Shown here: in pieces, positions 14,928-22,640 of the stretch | How positions within the stretch are numbered: the first letter of the stretch is position 1 | Layout of the letters: each line of letters opens with the position of its first letter | Source of the DNA: Synergistaceae bacterium UBA5827 | GTDB taxonomy: Bacteria > Synergistota > Synergistia > Synergistales > 79-D21 | Assembly: GCA_002432945.1 (NCBI GenBank) | Contig: DJHE01000027.1 | Location: 1 to 39,359, forward strand | Reading direction: 5' to 3' | Length of the DNA stretch: 39,359 nt | Translations under genes and position numbers: made by a program | Notes under the pieces: model-generated | Seen by the model: the letters and a program-made list of their open reading frames with translations, nothing else | The model's database searches: none | Told to the model about the DNA's origin: nothing

Positions 14928-16529
14928 ATGGCCGACCTCGTCGTCAAAAACGGGCTGATCGTGGACGGGTCGGGAAACCCCGCCTTCCGGGGCGACGTCG
15001 CCATCGAGGGCGACACCCTCACGGAAGTCGGGACTGTCACGGCAAGCGCCCGCCGGACCCTCGACGCCGGGGGGCTGGCGGTCTCCCCCGGGTTCATCGA
15101 CATCCACACACACGCGGACATGGGGATCATGACCTGCCCCGGTGCCCCCAACTACATCATGCAGGGCGTGACCACGGCCGTGACCGGGAACTGCGGCCTG
15201 ACCCTGGCCCCGTGCTCCGAAGCGCACCTGGCGGAGCTGGAGCAGTACCTGAAACCGTTCCTCCCGTCCTCCATGCCCGCCTTCACCTGGAGGAGCTTCG
15301 GCGATTTCATCGCGGTCATGGAGGCGGCCCGGCCGGCGATCAACCTGGTGCCGATGGTGGGGCACGGGACGCTCCGCATCGCGGTCGCCGGTTTCGAGAA
15401 CCGGCTTTGCACGGAAGAAGAACTCGAATCGATGGGGCGCCTCCTGGACGAAAGCCTTTACGACGGGTGCCACGGCCTGTCGACGGGACTCTTCTACCCC
15501 CCGGGGAGCTACTCCGACCTGGCGGAACTGGAAGCCCTGTTCCCCGTCCTGGAAAAACACGGCGCCTTCTACTCTTCGCACCTCAGGAGCGAGGGGCGCT
15601 ACCTGGAGGAATCCGTCCGGGAAGCCATCGCCCTGGGCGAGAAATACGGGGTGTCGGTGCAGCTGTCCCACCACAAGGCCTCGCCGCAGCCGAACTGGGG
15701 GAAGGTGGAAAAAACCCTGGCCCTCATCCGCGAGGCCCGCTCCCGCGGCGTGGAGGTGCGGTGCGACGTCTACCCCTACGACGGCAGCAGCACCACCGTG
15801 ACCGCCCTGCTCCCCGCCGATACCCTCGAGGGAGGGGTGCCGGGCCTCCTGGCCCGCCTCGCGGACCCTGGCCAGCGCATGGCCCTTGTCGGGCAGATCA
15901 CGAACCCCGGGGGGGGAGACGACTCCTTCATCCGCGATGTCGGATGGGACAACATCTACATCGTCTCCTGCCCGAAGGGGAACGAAATCGAGGGGAAGGC
16001 GCTCTCCTCCGTCGTCGGGCCCCTGCCCGTCGAAAACCAGGCGGAGCGCTTCCTGGACTGGCTCCTTTCCGTCGAAGGGGAAGCCCTCATGGTGGCCCGC
16101 GCGATGTCCGAGGCGGACGTTGAACAGGTCCTCGTCGACCCCGACTCCATCGTCGCCTCGGACTCCTGGGTCTCCGACCCCGCAGCGCCCGGGAAATGCC
16201 ATCCCCGCGCCTACGGGACCTTCCCCCGGCTGATCGGCCGCTACGCAAGGGAAAAGGGGCTGATGAGCCTTGAAAAGGCCGTGCGGAAGATCACCGGCCT
16301 GCCGGCGCTAAAGATCGGGCTGAAGGACAGGGGCCTGGTCGCCCCCGGAATGAAGGCGGACCTGGCCCTGTTCGACCCGGAACGCTTCCTGGACGGCGCC
16401 ACCTACGCGGACCCGAAACGGCATCCTTCGGGGCTGAATGCGGTGCTGATCAACGGGGAGATCGTGGTGGAAGAGGGGAAAAAATCGGGGATCCGGCCGG
16501 GGAAAGTGATCCGGAAGAGCAGTCGATAG
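14928..16529 (+). CDS. N-acyl-D-amino-acid deacylase-family amidohydrolase
   Basis: A 533-residue amidohydrolase. AVSPGFIDIHTHADMG carries the HxH metal motif (His60, His62), TAVTGNCGLTLAP contains the cysteine (Cys89) that serves as a ligand in D-aminoacylases, SSHLRSEG and LSHHKASPQPNWGK supply further ligands, and SDSWV has the late aspartate. The order matches the D-aminoacylase/dihydropyrimidinase-like family that splits N-acyl-D-amino acids into fatty or acetic acid and D-amino acid. No signal peptide is present, so it acts in the cytoplasm on what the upstream TRAP system imports. The ATG at 14928 is chosen; a GTG at 14919 overlaps the dctM stop and is an alternative. Exact substrate unknown. 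Confidence 0.88.
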   Translation: MADLVVKNGLIVDGSGNPAFRGDVAIEGDTLTEVGTVTASARRTLDAGGLAVSPGFIDIHTHADMGIMTCPGAPNYIMQGVTTAVTGNCGLTLAPCSEAHLAELEQYLKPFLPSSMPAFTWRSFGDFIAVMEAARPAINLVPMVGHGTLRIAVAGFENRLCTEEELESMGRLLDESLYDGCHGLSTGLFYPPGSYSDLAELEALFPVLEKHGAFYSSHLRSEGRYLEESVREAIALGEKYGVSVQLSHHKASPQPNWGKVEKTLALIREARSRGVEVRCDVYPYDGSSTTVTALLPADTLEGGVPGLLARLADPGQRMALVGQITNPGGGDDSFIRDVGWDNIYIVSCPKGNEIEGKALSSVVGPLPVENQAERFLDWLLSVEGEALMVARAMSEADVEQVLVDPDSIVASDSWVSDPAAPGKCHPRAYGTFPRLIGRYAREKGLMSLEKAVRKITGLPALKIGLKDRGLVAPGMKADLALFDPERFLDGATYADPKRHPSGLNAVLINGEIVVEEGKKSGIRPGKVIRKSSR

Positions 16530-16562
16530 GCGAAACCGCCCGGAAACGGTTCGAGCCTTCCC

Positions 16563-16598
16563 GCCCGGGGCCCCCGCAACGAGGGACCCCGGGCTTTT
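16563..16598 (+). terminator. Rho-independent terminator after the deacylase gene
   Basis: A perfect eight-base GC stem (16563-16570 and 16587-16594), with further C/G pairing inside the loop, is followed by TTTT. It closes the TRAP/deacylase operon 33 bases after the stop. A possible -10 (TACAAT, 16639-16644) for the next operon follows, with no convincing -35. Confidence 0.7.
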
Positions 16599-16674
16599 CC
16601 TGTCGATATCCGTTAATGCAACTCTCTCGTTTTATGCTTACAATAGGTTATCTTTCAAGCGAGGGAGGCCCGTC

Positions 16675-16953
16675 ATGTCCGTCCGCCTGAGCGGAGTCCC
16701 GAAGAAAAACCGCCCCTTGGCCGAACGCCTGGGAGAAACCCTGGTGCCCCGCCCCTCCTCGACCTTCGTCTTTCGCCTGGAGCCCGCCTCCATCCTGGTG
16801 GTCGACCGCTCCCTGCCGCCGGAGGAAGGCTGCCTCGCCGTGGTCGCCACGGAAGCGGGGGGCCTGGCCTGCCGCCGCCTCGAGCGGGGCTTTGCCCCCT
16901 CCTCGGTCTGGGGGAGGGTCACCTGGATCCTCAAGGACCCCAACAAGGAGTAG
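16675..16953 (+). CDS. Very short UmuD-like protein lacking the protease active site
   Basis: A 92-residue protein whose C-terminal part matches UmuD: TFVFRLEPASILVVDRSL, then CLAVVATEAGG, CRRLER, and VWGRVTWILKDP. In UmuD the segment between 'FVR' and 'DILVVDRS' holds the GDSM motif with the catalytic serine; here it is shortened to 'FRLEPAS'. The catalytic lysine position is Arg (ACRRLE). The N-terminal self-cleavage region is also missing. It therefore resembles a pre-shortened UmuD' and should not need RecA-driven cleavage. It lies six bases before umuC and has GGAGG before its ATG. Confidence 0.75.
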   Translation: MSVRLSGVPKKNRPLAERLGETLVPRPSSTFVFRLEPASILVVDRSLPPEEGCLAVVATEAGGLACRRLERGFAPSSVWGRVTWILKDPNKE

Positions 16954-16959
16954 GTTCCC

Positions 16960-18210
16960 GTGCGCTTTGCCCTCTGCGACTGCAACAACTTCTTCGTCTC
17001 CTGCGAACGGCTCCTCCGGCCCGACCTGGCGGGAAAGCCGGTCATCGTCCTGTCCTGCAACGACGGGTGCGTCATCTCCCGGTCCAACGAAGCCAAGGCC
17101 CTGGGCATCCCCATGGCCGAACCGTTCTTCAAGATCGCCGCCCTGGCGAAGGCCCACGACGTGGCCGTCTTCTCCACCAACTTCGCCCTCTACCACGAGG
17201 TCTCCCGGCGCGTCATGGCGGTCCTCTCCCGGTACACCGACCGCATGGAGACCTATTCCGTTGACGAGGCCTTCCTGGACCTCTCCATCGCCTCGCTGGC
17301 CGACCCCGTGGAGTACGCGCGGGGTATCCGCAGGACCCTCCTCGAGGAAATCGGGATCCCCGCCTCCATCGGCATCGCCTCCACCAAGACCCTGGCCAAG
17401 CTGGCCGCGGACAGGGGCAAGAAGGACCCCGAAACGGGAGGGGTCTTCTCCCTCGAGGGACTGGACCTGGACGCCTTCCTGGAAAAGGTCCCCGTGGGGG
17501 ACGTCTGGGGGATCGGCCGGCGGTGCACCGAATCCCTCTCCCGCTCCGGCATCCGCACGGCACGCCAGTTCCGGGACGCCAAGGACGACTGGCTGCGCCT
17601 GCACTTCTCCGTCCGGGGCGTGCACACCGCCTGGGAACTGAGGGGGATCTCCTGCATCCGGCTGGTGGAGGAGGATCCCGCCCAGAAATCGATCCAGGCG
17701 TCCCGCTCCTTCGGCACTCCGGTGACCGACCTGGAAAGCCTGAAGGAGGCCGTGGCCGGGCACGTGGTCTCGGCCGGGGAACGGCTGCGGAGCCAGGGAC
17801 TGGCCGCGCGGGCCCTGCAGGTCTACATCTCCACCAGCCGTTTCAGGGGCAACCTCTTCGCCCCCGCCGTCACGATGAAGATGGACGCCCCCACCTCCAG
17901 CAACCTTATCCTGGTGAAGGCCGCGCTGGAAGGGCTCGAGCGGATCTACGCCCCCGGGCACGCCTTCACGAAGGCCGGTGTGACCCTGCTCGAGCTGGGC
18001 CCCGACGGCGTGACCCAGCAGGGGCTGTTCGACGAAGAGGGAGTTCAGCTGAAGCGGAAGAAGGACCGGGCGCTGATGGCAGCCGTGGACGAGGTGAACC
18101 GGGCCCTGGGCGAGGGAACCCTGCAGCCGGCGCTGCTGTTTTCAAAAGAGAGGGAATGGGAACCGAAGCACGAGAAACTTTCGGATGGGCTGGAGGAGGG
18201 GCTGCGATGA
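16960..18210 (+). CDS. umuC: DNA polymerase V catalytic subunit (UmuC, Y family)
   Basis: A 416-residue translesion polymerase of normal length. FALCDCNNFFVSCERL (metal ligand Asp7), NDGCVISRSNEAKALGIPM, and YSVDEAFLDLS (Asp102, Glu103) are the catalytic palm motifs; GIASTKTLAKLAAD and VWGIGRR follow as the helix-hairpin-helix thumb region. A TQQGLF motif near residue 355 fits a beta-clamp-binding site, and a UmuC-type C-terminal tail is present. The start is GTG at 16960, with AAGGAG nine bases upstream. It copies past DNA lesions together with the UmuD-like protein encoded just before it. Confidence 0.94.
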   Translation: MRFALCDCNNFFVSCERLLRPDLAGKPVIVLSCNDGCVISRSNEAKALGIPMAEPFFKIAALAKAHDVAVFSTNFALYHEVSRRVMAVLSRYTDRMETYSVDEAFLDLSIASLADPVEYARGIRRTLLEEIGIPASIGIASTKTLAKLAADRGKKDPETGGVFSLEGLDLDAFLEKVPVGDVWGIGRRCTESLSRSGIRTARQFRDAKDDWLRLHFSVRGVHTAWELRGISCIRLVEEDPAQKSIQASRSFGTPVTDLESLKEAVAGHVVSAGERLRSQGLAARALQVYISTSRFRGNLFAPAVTMKMDAPTSSNLILVKAALEGLERIYAPGHAFTKAGVTLLELGPDGVTQQGLFDEEGVQLKRKKDRALMAAVDEVNRALGEGTLQPALLFSKEREWEPKHEKLSDGLEEGLR

Positions 18211-19064
18211 CGTACATGGACGATACCGTTTACTACCCGCAGGATGAAATGCATACGGCCCTGGTGCTGGTCACGTCGGGATGCTCCTACAACAAGTGCG
18301 CGTTCTGCTCCATGTACAAGGACGTTCAATACTGCCAGGTCCCGTTTCCGGACATGGAAATGCAATTGCGAAGCGGATACGCCTACACGGAAAAAGTGTT
18401 CCTGACAGGCGCGGACCCGATGTCCATAGGGTTTGACAGGATGAAGCGATTGCTGGACCTGATCCATCGCCATCTGCCCACTTGCGCGTGCGTGGCATCG
18501 TACGCGTCCATAAGGAACATTTCCGCCTATTCGGTCGCGGAGCTGTCCATCCTTCACGATGCGGGGCTCAGGCTCCTCTACATCGGTTTCGAAACCGGCC
18601 GGGACGACATCCTGGAACTGATGAACAAAGGCCATACGGTCAGCGAAGCGATCGAACAGGCGAAAAAACTCAACGAGGCAAAAATACCGTTCAACTCCGT
18701 CGTCATGTATGGAATCGCCGGAAAGGGCGAGTCCGTGGCCAACGCCGCTGCGACCGCCAAAATGATCAACCGGTTCGTGACGAACAGGGTCATCACCATG
18801 AACCTGACGATTTTTTACGGAACGGAGCTGAACAAGAGGGTGGAAAGAGGCGAGTTCGTTCCTGCGTCCGGGAACGAAAGGCTGCTGGAAATACGGACAC
18901 TGCTGGAAAATCTCGAACCCGGGCAGCCCATGGTGTTCGATACGACCCACCCGACCAACCTCATCAAGATAAAAGGCACCCTGCCCCAGGACAAAAAACG
19001 CCTGTTGAACGAAATCGACCGTTACGGGTGCCCGGCCGATCTTTTTGAGAAAGATATTCAATAA
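18207..19064 (+). CDS. Radical SAM protein
   Basis: A 285-residue radical SAM enzyme. The cluster motif is TSGCSYNKCAFCSMYK (Cys26, Cys31, Cys34, spacing Cx4Cx2C), characteristic of a group with 'GCS.N.C.FC.MYK'. GADPMSIGFDRMKRLLDLI, LLYIGFETGRDDIL and NSVVMYGIAGKGES correspond to the radical SAM barrel strands. The substrate is not known. The ATG at 18207 overlaps the umuC stop (ATGA) with GGAGGAGG before it, so it is co-translated with the polymerase, and a link to DNA damage or stress is possible. Its codon usage is somewhat less GC-biased than umuC. Confidence 0.85.
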   Translation: MTYMDDTVYYPQDEMHTALVLVTSGCSYNKCAFCSMYKDVQYCQVPFPDMEMQLRSGYAYTEKVFLTGADPMSIGFDRMKRLLDLIHRHLPTCACVASYASIRNISAYSVAELSILHDAGLRLLYIGFETGRDDILELMNKGHTVSEAIEQAKKLNEAKIPFNSVVMYGIAGKGESVANAAATAKMINRFVTNRVITMNLTIFYGTELNKRVERGEFVPASGNERLLEIRTLLENLEPGQPMVFDTTHPTNLIKIKGTLPQDKKRLLNEIDRYGCPADLFEKDIQ

Positions 19065-19142
19065 ATGTGCTAAAATCTGTACGAATTTTTCCTGGCACTC
19101 CGAGTCCTACCGTCTAAAGGCAAAGCCCAGGGGGAGATACCG

Positions 19143-19628
19143 ATGGATTCGATCGTGCTAAACCCGATAGGGATCATCCGCACGCCGCACAAGAGCCTCG
19201 AAGGAACCCCGATCCAGCCTTGCGGGGCCTGCGGGATCCTCGGGACCGTCGAAGTGGAGGAAGCCTTCCGGGAAGGCCTGCTTGACCTCAAGGGCTTTTC
19301 GCACCTCTTCCTTCTTTACCTCTTCCATCAATCGAAAGGCTTCAACCTGACCGTCAAGCCCTTCCTCGACGATGCCAGGCATGGGGTCTTCTCCACCCGG
19401 GCGCCCAGGAGGCCCAATCCCATCGGCCTTTCCGTGGTCCGCCTGGTAGAAGTCAGGGAAGGGACGCTCCACGTGGAAGGCGTCGACATGGTCGACGGGA
19501 CCCCGCTTTTGGACATCAAGCCGTTCATTCCCGATTTCGACCTGCCCTGCGGGGAAATCTGGACAGGGTGGCTCTCCGGGCGGTCCAAAAACGCAACCTC
19601 CCTCAAGGCCGACAACCGTTTCCTTTAA
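19143..19628 (+). CDS. trmO: tRNA (N6-threonylcarbamoyladenosine37-N6)-methyltransferase, TrmO/TsaA family
   Basis: A 161-residue protein. NPIGIIRTPHKSLEGTPIQP, LLDLKGFSHLFLLYLFHQSK, VFSTRAPRRPNPIGLSVVRL and VDMVDGTPLLDIKPFIPDFD are the highly conserved TrmO/TsaA landmarks. The enzyme methylates t6A37 in tRNA-Thr using S-adenosylmethionine. It is on the short side because only the beta-barrel domain is present. ATG has GGGGGAG upstream. Its stop overlaps the converging stop of the metallo-beta-lactamase remnant by two bases. No terminator is visible between the radical SAM gene and this one, so they may share a transcript. Confidence 0.92.
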   Translation: MDSIVLNPIGIIRTPHKSLEGTPIQPCGACGILGTVEVEEAFREGLLDLKGFSHLFLLYLFHQSKGFNLTVKPFLDDARHGVFSTRAPRRPNPIGLSVVRLVEVREGTLHVEGVDMVDGTPLLDIKPFIPDFDLPCGEIWTGWLSGRSKNATSLKADNRFL

Positions 19629-20194
19629 ACCGCCTTGCCGACCTCCAATAGCTCCCCCATCCGGCCGCGGGGCGCGACGTGGACCTTCTGGCCCGGACCG
19701 GCGATCTCCCTGTGCGTCCCGGCCGCCACGCCCGGGGTGTTGTTTTCCCCGGAAAGGTGCGCCAGGCAGACCCAGGAAAAAACCTTGCCCGCTTCGGCCA
19801 CCAGCCGGGCAGACTCCTCGTTGGAGATATGCCCGCCCCGACCGGAAATCCTCTGTTTTAGAAAAGCGGGGTACTTGCCGCACCGCAGCATATCGGGGTC
19901 GTAATTGCTTTCCAGGAACACCGCGTCCAGGGACCGGACGACCGTCCCCAGCCCATCAAAAACATGCCCCAGGTCCGTGAGGATCCCGAGGCGCAGGCCG
20001 CCGTCCTCGATCACGAAGACGGAACCTTCGACCGAATCGTGGGGGGTGGGGACCGTTTCTACACGGACCGGCCCGAAGTCCAGGCAATCACCGGGTGAAA
20101 AATGGCGTGCCGAACACAGGGAAGGGAAACGCCGCCTGCGGCAGATCGCTACCTCCGTCGCGGCCGGGCACCCGGCACCCACCCAAGGAATCAC
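19625..20194 (-). pseudogene. 5'-truncated metallo-beta-lactamase-fold hydrolase (YycJ/WalJ-like)
   Basis: The C-terminal two thirds of an MBL-fold protein: VETVPTPHDSVEGSVFVIED, LGILTDLGHV, VFLESNYDPDMLRCGKYP, KQRISGRGGHISNEESARLV and VCLAHLSGENNTP. These match YycJ/WalJ-type proteins. The N-terminal part carrying HxHxDH, which binds the first zinc, is missing, and the region upstream belongs to the HIT gene's control region. The first 20 residues of the frame are unlike the family and there is no ribosome site. It is most likely a non-functional remnant. Confidence 0.65.
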
Positions 20195-20199
20195 TACTT

Positions 20200-20238
20200 C
20201 ACTCGTTCATGGCCCCTATAATGGGGCAGGAACGAGTG
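20200..20238. promoter_or_regulatory. Long inverted repeat with TATAAT at its centre
   Basis: Nine-base perfect outer arms (20200-20208 and 20230-20238) and five-base inner arms (20212-20216 and 20223-20227) surround the hexamer TATAAT (20217-20222). This could be a promoter -10 inside an operator for the HIT gene that starts at 20265. No clear -35 is present at the expected distance. There is no T-run, so it is not a simple terminator. Confidence 0.45.
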
Positions 20239-20264
20239 CCTGGATGGACCGGGGAGGGAAACCG

Positions 20265-20648
20265 ATGAAACGCGAAAACGGGTGTCTTTTCTGCAGCGTC
20301 GGCGAAGAGCGCATCATTGCCGAGAATGACCTTGCCTTTGCCATCCGGGACGGGTTCCCCGTGACGGAACTGCACTCCCTTATCATCCCCAAACGGCACG
20401 TGAGCGACTATTTCGAGCTCACGAAAGAGGAACTTCTCGCCTGCAACGAACTCTTGCGGATCGTGAAAGAAGAGATCCTCGCCAGGGACACATCCGTGAA
20501 GGGCTTCAACGTCGGGGCGAACTCGGGACTCGTTGCCGGGCAAAGCATCTTCCATTGCCACATCCACCTGGTCCCCCGGAGGGAAGGCGACGTCCCCAAT
20601 CCCAAGGGCGGGATCCGTCACGTCATCCCCGGCAAGGGAGCGTACTGA
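20265..20648 (+). CDS. HIT-family nucleotide hydrolase
   Basis: A 127-residue protein. GCLFCSVGEE at residues 6-15 gives the N-terminal CxxC; DGFPVTELHSLIIPKRHV and FNVGANSGLVAGQSIFHCHIHLVPR follow, with the histidine triad HCHIHL at residues 97-102 (His97, His99, His101). Such proteins hydrolyse dinucleoside polyphosphates or AMP conjugates in the cytoplasm. The frame is open for 120 codons upstream, but that part is antisense to the metallo-beta-lactamase remnant. ATG at 20265 is chosen for its GGGGAGG site. Confidence 0.9.
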   Translation: MKRENGCLFCSVGEERIIAENDLAFAIRDGFPVTELHSLIIPKRHVSDYFELTKEELLACNELLRIVKEEILARDTSVKGFNVGANSGLVAGQSIFHCHIHLVPRREGDVPNPKGGIRHVIPGKGAY

Positions 20649-20734
20649 CGGAAGCCTGGCTGTGCCGGCCGTACTAGACAGCTAAGCCGTGCTATCCAGC
20701 CTAGTTAAGCGACCGGAAATTCGCTCCTTTTCCC

Positions 20735-20812
20735 TCGCCTGAAGGTGTCTGCCAAGTAGCCCCTAAGGAAACTTGAATACCCGGCCTCAACGGATGGCGT
20801 GCCTTATCGCAG
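20735..20812 (-). pseudogene. Decayed duplicate of the 3' end of the HD-domain gene
   Basis: Read on the minus strand, this gives VEAGYSSFLRGYLADTFRR. The HD-domain gene that ends at 21440 finishes LEAGYSSFLR ... YLADYFR. The copies differ by an in-frame loss of thirteen codons and a few substitutions, and the similarity continues upstream into the bases corresponding to 'RHGI', where a stop has appeared. It is a remnant of a second copy and it abuts the stop of the small gene at 20804. Confidence 0.6.
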
Positions 20813-21127
20813 GGCCTTCTTCGCCAGTTCACGGTCTGCCCGAAGACGTTTCAGGCTGGATTCGATTTCCCGGCGCCTTTGGATGCTCTCGCCGATCTTC
20901 ATAGCTTCGTCCCGAGGAACGAAAACGCTCTTCACCTTTTTCCCGTCGCGGAAGCAGCGGTAGAGATATTCCCGCCCCCGGATGACCTTCACCTGGAGGG
21001 ACCCCTTCGGCATGGACTCCAGCTCCTTTATGTACAGGGCCTCCATCCGCTGCGATCGGTCGAGTTCTTCCCGCAGGATGCCGCGAATGATGCTTTCCTT
21101 CTCCTGCTTGACAAACCGGCTGGGCAT
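20804..21127 (-). CDS. Hypothetical protein, DUF6788-like
   Basis: A 107-residue, highly charged protein. The central KGSLQVKVIRGREYLYRCFRD and KKVKSVFVPRDEAMKI resemble the 'G.L....RG..YYY..R..GK..S.YV' pattern of small DUF6788-type proteins found near mobile elements, flanked by long charged helices. That family match is tentative and no function is known. The ATG has AAGGAGGG upstream, and a full promoter with repeated operator elements is visible, so it is probably expressed and regulated. Confidence 0.6.
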   Translation of the reverse strand: MPSRFVKQEKESIIRGILREELDRSQRMEALYIKELESMPKGSLQVKVIRGREYLYRCFRDGKKVKSVFVPRDEAMKIGESIQRRREIESSLKRLRADRELAKKALR

Positions 21128-21147
21128 TGGGTTTCCCTCCTTTCTTT

Positions 21148-21252
21148 GCTAACCAACCATATATATCATATAGCCTTTTTGTTGGTTATCAACCTTCCGA
21201 TTCCGGCGAAATAACCAACAACTATCCATATTATACATTATTGTTGGTTAGC
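21148..21252 (-). promoter_or_regulatory. Promoter with four copies of a TTGTTGGTTA element
   Basis: On the minus strand a -35 TTGATA (21187-21192) and a -10 TATGAT (21165-21170) are separated by 16 bases. Four copies of a 10-12 base element surround them: 21148-21158 (GGTTGGTTAGC on the minus strand), 21179-21190, 21211-21221 (inverted) and 21241-21252, with alternating orientation. One copy overlaps the -35. This is the arrangement of a multi-site operator. The binding protein is unknown and no regulator gene is adjacent. Confidence 0.6.
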
Positions 21253-21330
21253 GAATCCCTCTAAAATAGCTCGACCATGCACAGCATTGTCCCGGATGCT
21301 GGGGCCGCGAGAGGGAGGGGGCACTGAGGA

Positions 21331-21371
21331 AAAAAGAGGTCCCTTATTATCACTTGTGATAATAAGGGACC
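21331..21371 (-). terminator. Rho-independent terminator of the HD/retropepsin/vWA operon
   Basis: A perfect 15-base stem (21338-21352 and 21357-21371) with a four-base loop is followed, in the leftward direction, by a run of T's (minus strand of 21331-21335). It lies about 70 bases after the stop of the HD gene. A further copy of the half-site TGATAATAAGG occurs at 21408-21418, between the gene and the hairpin. Confidence 0.8.
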
Positions 21372-21439
21372 CTCGGAGATAGTTTTATTTTAAAAATAGC
21401 TCTTTTTGATAATAAGGAATCGGGTCGCGGCTCTCCCCC

Positions 21440-22600
21440 TCACCTGAAGTAGTCCGCCAGGTAGGCCAGGTTCGTGCCCCCGAAGCGGAAATTCCCGTAT
21501 TCCCTCAGGAAGCTCGAATACCCGGCTTCCAGGTGGCTCGAGCGGATCCCGTGCCTCATCGACAGGGCGGCCTCGATGAAGGCGGCGTACTTGTCGCAGT
21601 AGTTGACCAGGGTTCCATCGATGCGGACTTTTCCGGAGACCCCGTCCATTTCAAACTCGCGGTCCTCGAACTCCCGCGCCGTCAGTTCCCTGGCGAGGCC
21701 CCGCATCCGCTCGGGCAGAAGCGGGACGACCCGCTCCTCCATCATCTCTTCCTCGTAGGTCTTGAGCAGGCTCTCCAGCCCCTCGACGTTCCGCTTGATC
21801 GGCGAAATGATGTCCCGCGTCAAAACCTCCGGCAGGTCGTGGAACAGCCCGGCGATGAAATTCCAGGTCGACCGCTCCCGGCCACTCCCCGTCTCGGACG
21901 AGAGAAAATACGCCATGAGCGCGACGAACAGGGCGTGCCCCAGCACGGAGGTCTCCGGGACCCGCGGCGTTCCCGTCCAGCGTTTCTGGAACCGCAGCTG
22001 CCCCGCCAGGTCCACGAAAGCCGCCAGGCCTTTCTCCTTTTCCGCCATGGCCGCGGACGCGATCTTCTCCTCGACCAGGGGGATGTCCCGGTATTTCAGC
22101 AGCTGGCCTCGGATCCGTGCCTGCGTTTCCTCGAACCCGTAAAGCTTCTGGCTCAGGGGGGCGATCAGGTCGAACTCCCAGAGCGTCGCAAGGTAATGGG
22201 CGGCCCCCAGCACGCGCTCGACCTCCGCGTCGGCCGGTCCCGAAACGAGGAAGTCCCCGAAGGCCCGGTGGAAATCCCCTTCCAGGGCGCCGGTGTCCTT
22301 CTCCAGCGTCTTCAGGACGAAGTCGTCCACCGCCGGCTTGCTCGTCTCCATCAGCCAGTAAAAGACCGGGGGCTTCATGTCCGTCAGGACCGCGCGCTGC
22401 AGGAAACCGTAGACCAGCCCCTCCACGATCTCCGGCAGCTTTTGGGCCATCCCGTCCATCGAACAGGCGATGGAGACCGCGATGACCGCCTTGTGCGCCT
22501 GCTTGTCCATCTCGGTCAGGCTGAGCGGCCGGGGATGGTCGTTCCACCGCTCGATGCTGAAGGCCGAAAAGATCCGTTCGATCAACCCGCGGGAAATCAT
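21440..22600 (-). CDS. HD-domain phosphohydrolase-like protein
   Basis: A 386-residue protein. The metal-binding residues of an HD domain are visible in TSVLGHALFVALMAYFLS (His222), FIAGLFHDLPEVLTRDIISP (His254-Asp255) and LVNYCDKYAAFIEAALSMRHG (late Asp). The spacing is like YfbR/Cas3-type HD hydrolases acting on nucleotides. The first 200 residues form an additional helical region that contains an 'HKAV...ACSMDGMAQK' block, possibly a second degenerate HD-like half. It is the last gene of the XRE-vWA-retropepsin-HD operon. A decayed copy of its 3' end lies 630 bases downstream. Confidence 0.82.
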   Translation of the reverse strand: MISRGLIERIFSAFSIERWNDHPRPLSLTEMDKQAHKAVIAVSIACSMDGMAQKLPEIVEGLVYGFLQRAVLTDMKPPVFYWLMETSKPAVDDFVLKTLEKDTGALEGDFHRAFGDFLVSGPADAEVERVLGAAHYLATLWEFDLIAPLSQKLYGFEETQARIRGQLLKYRDIPLVEEKIASAAMAEKEKGLAAFVDLAGQLRFQKRWTGTPRVPETSVLGHALFVALMAYFLSSETGSGRERSTWNFIAGLFHDLPEVLTRDIISPIKRNVEGLESLLKTYEEEMMEERVVPLLPERMRGLARELTAREFEDREFEMDGVSGKVRIDGTLVNYCDKYAAFIEAALSMRHGIRSSHLEAGYSSFLREYGNFRFGGTNLAYLADYFR

Positions 22601-22640
22601 GGCATCGCCCCCCTCGAAGGCCCCTGGAACAGGCCGGGCG

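Noticed and set aside
14853..16202. 449-codon minus-strand open frame opposite the deacylase
   Set aside because: Shadow frame caused by GC-rich third codon positions; no recognisable domain, and the plus-strand frame has complete amidohydrolase motifs.
16648..17961. 437-codon minus-strand open frame opposite the UmuD-like and umuC genes
   Set aside because: Antisense shadow with biased Gly/Asp/Val composition; umuC motifs are certain on the plus strand.
17523..18206. Upstream extension of the radical SAM frame through umuC
   Set aside because: It overlaps umuC in another frame and is Arg/Gly/Pro-rich; the ATG at 18207 with a strong ribosome site and coupled overlap is the real start.
20700..21430. 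Repeats considered as a CRISPR array
   Set aside because: The repeated elements are 10-12 bases long, in alternating orientation and within a promoter; there are no regular spacers or cas genes.
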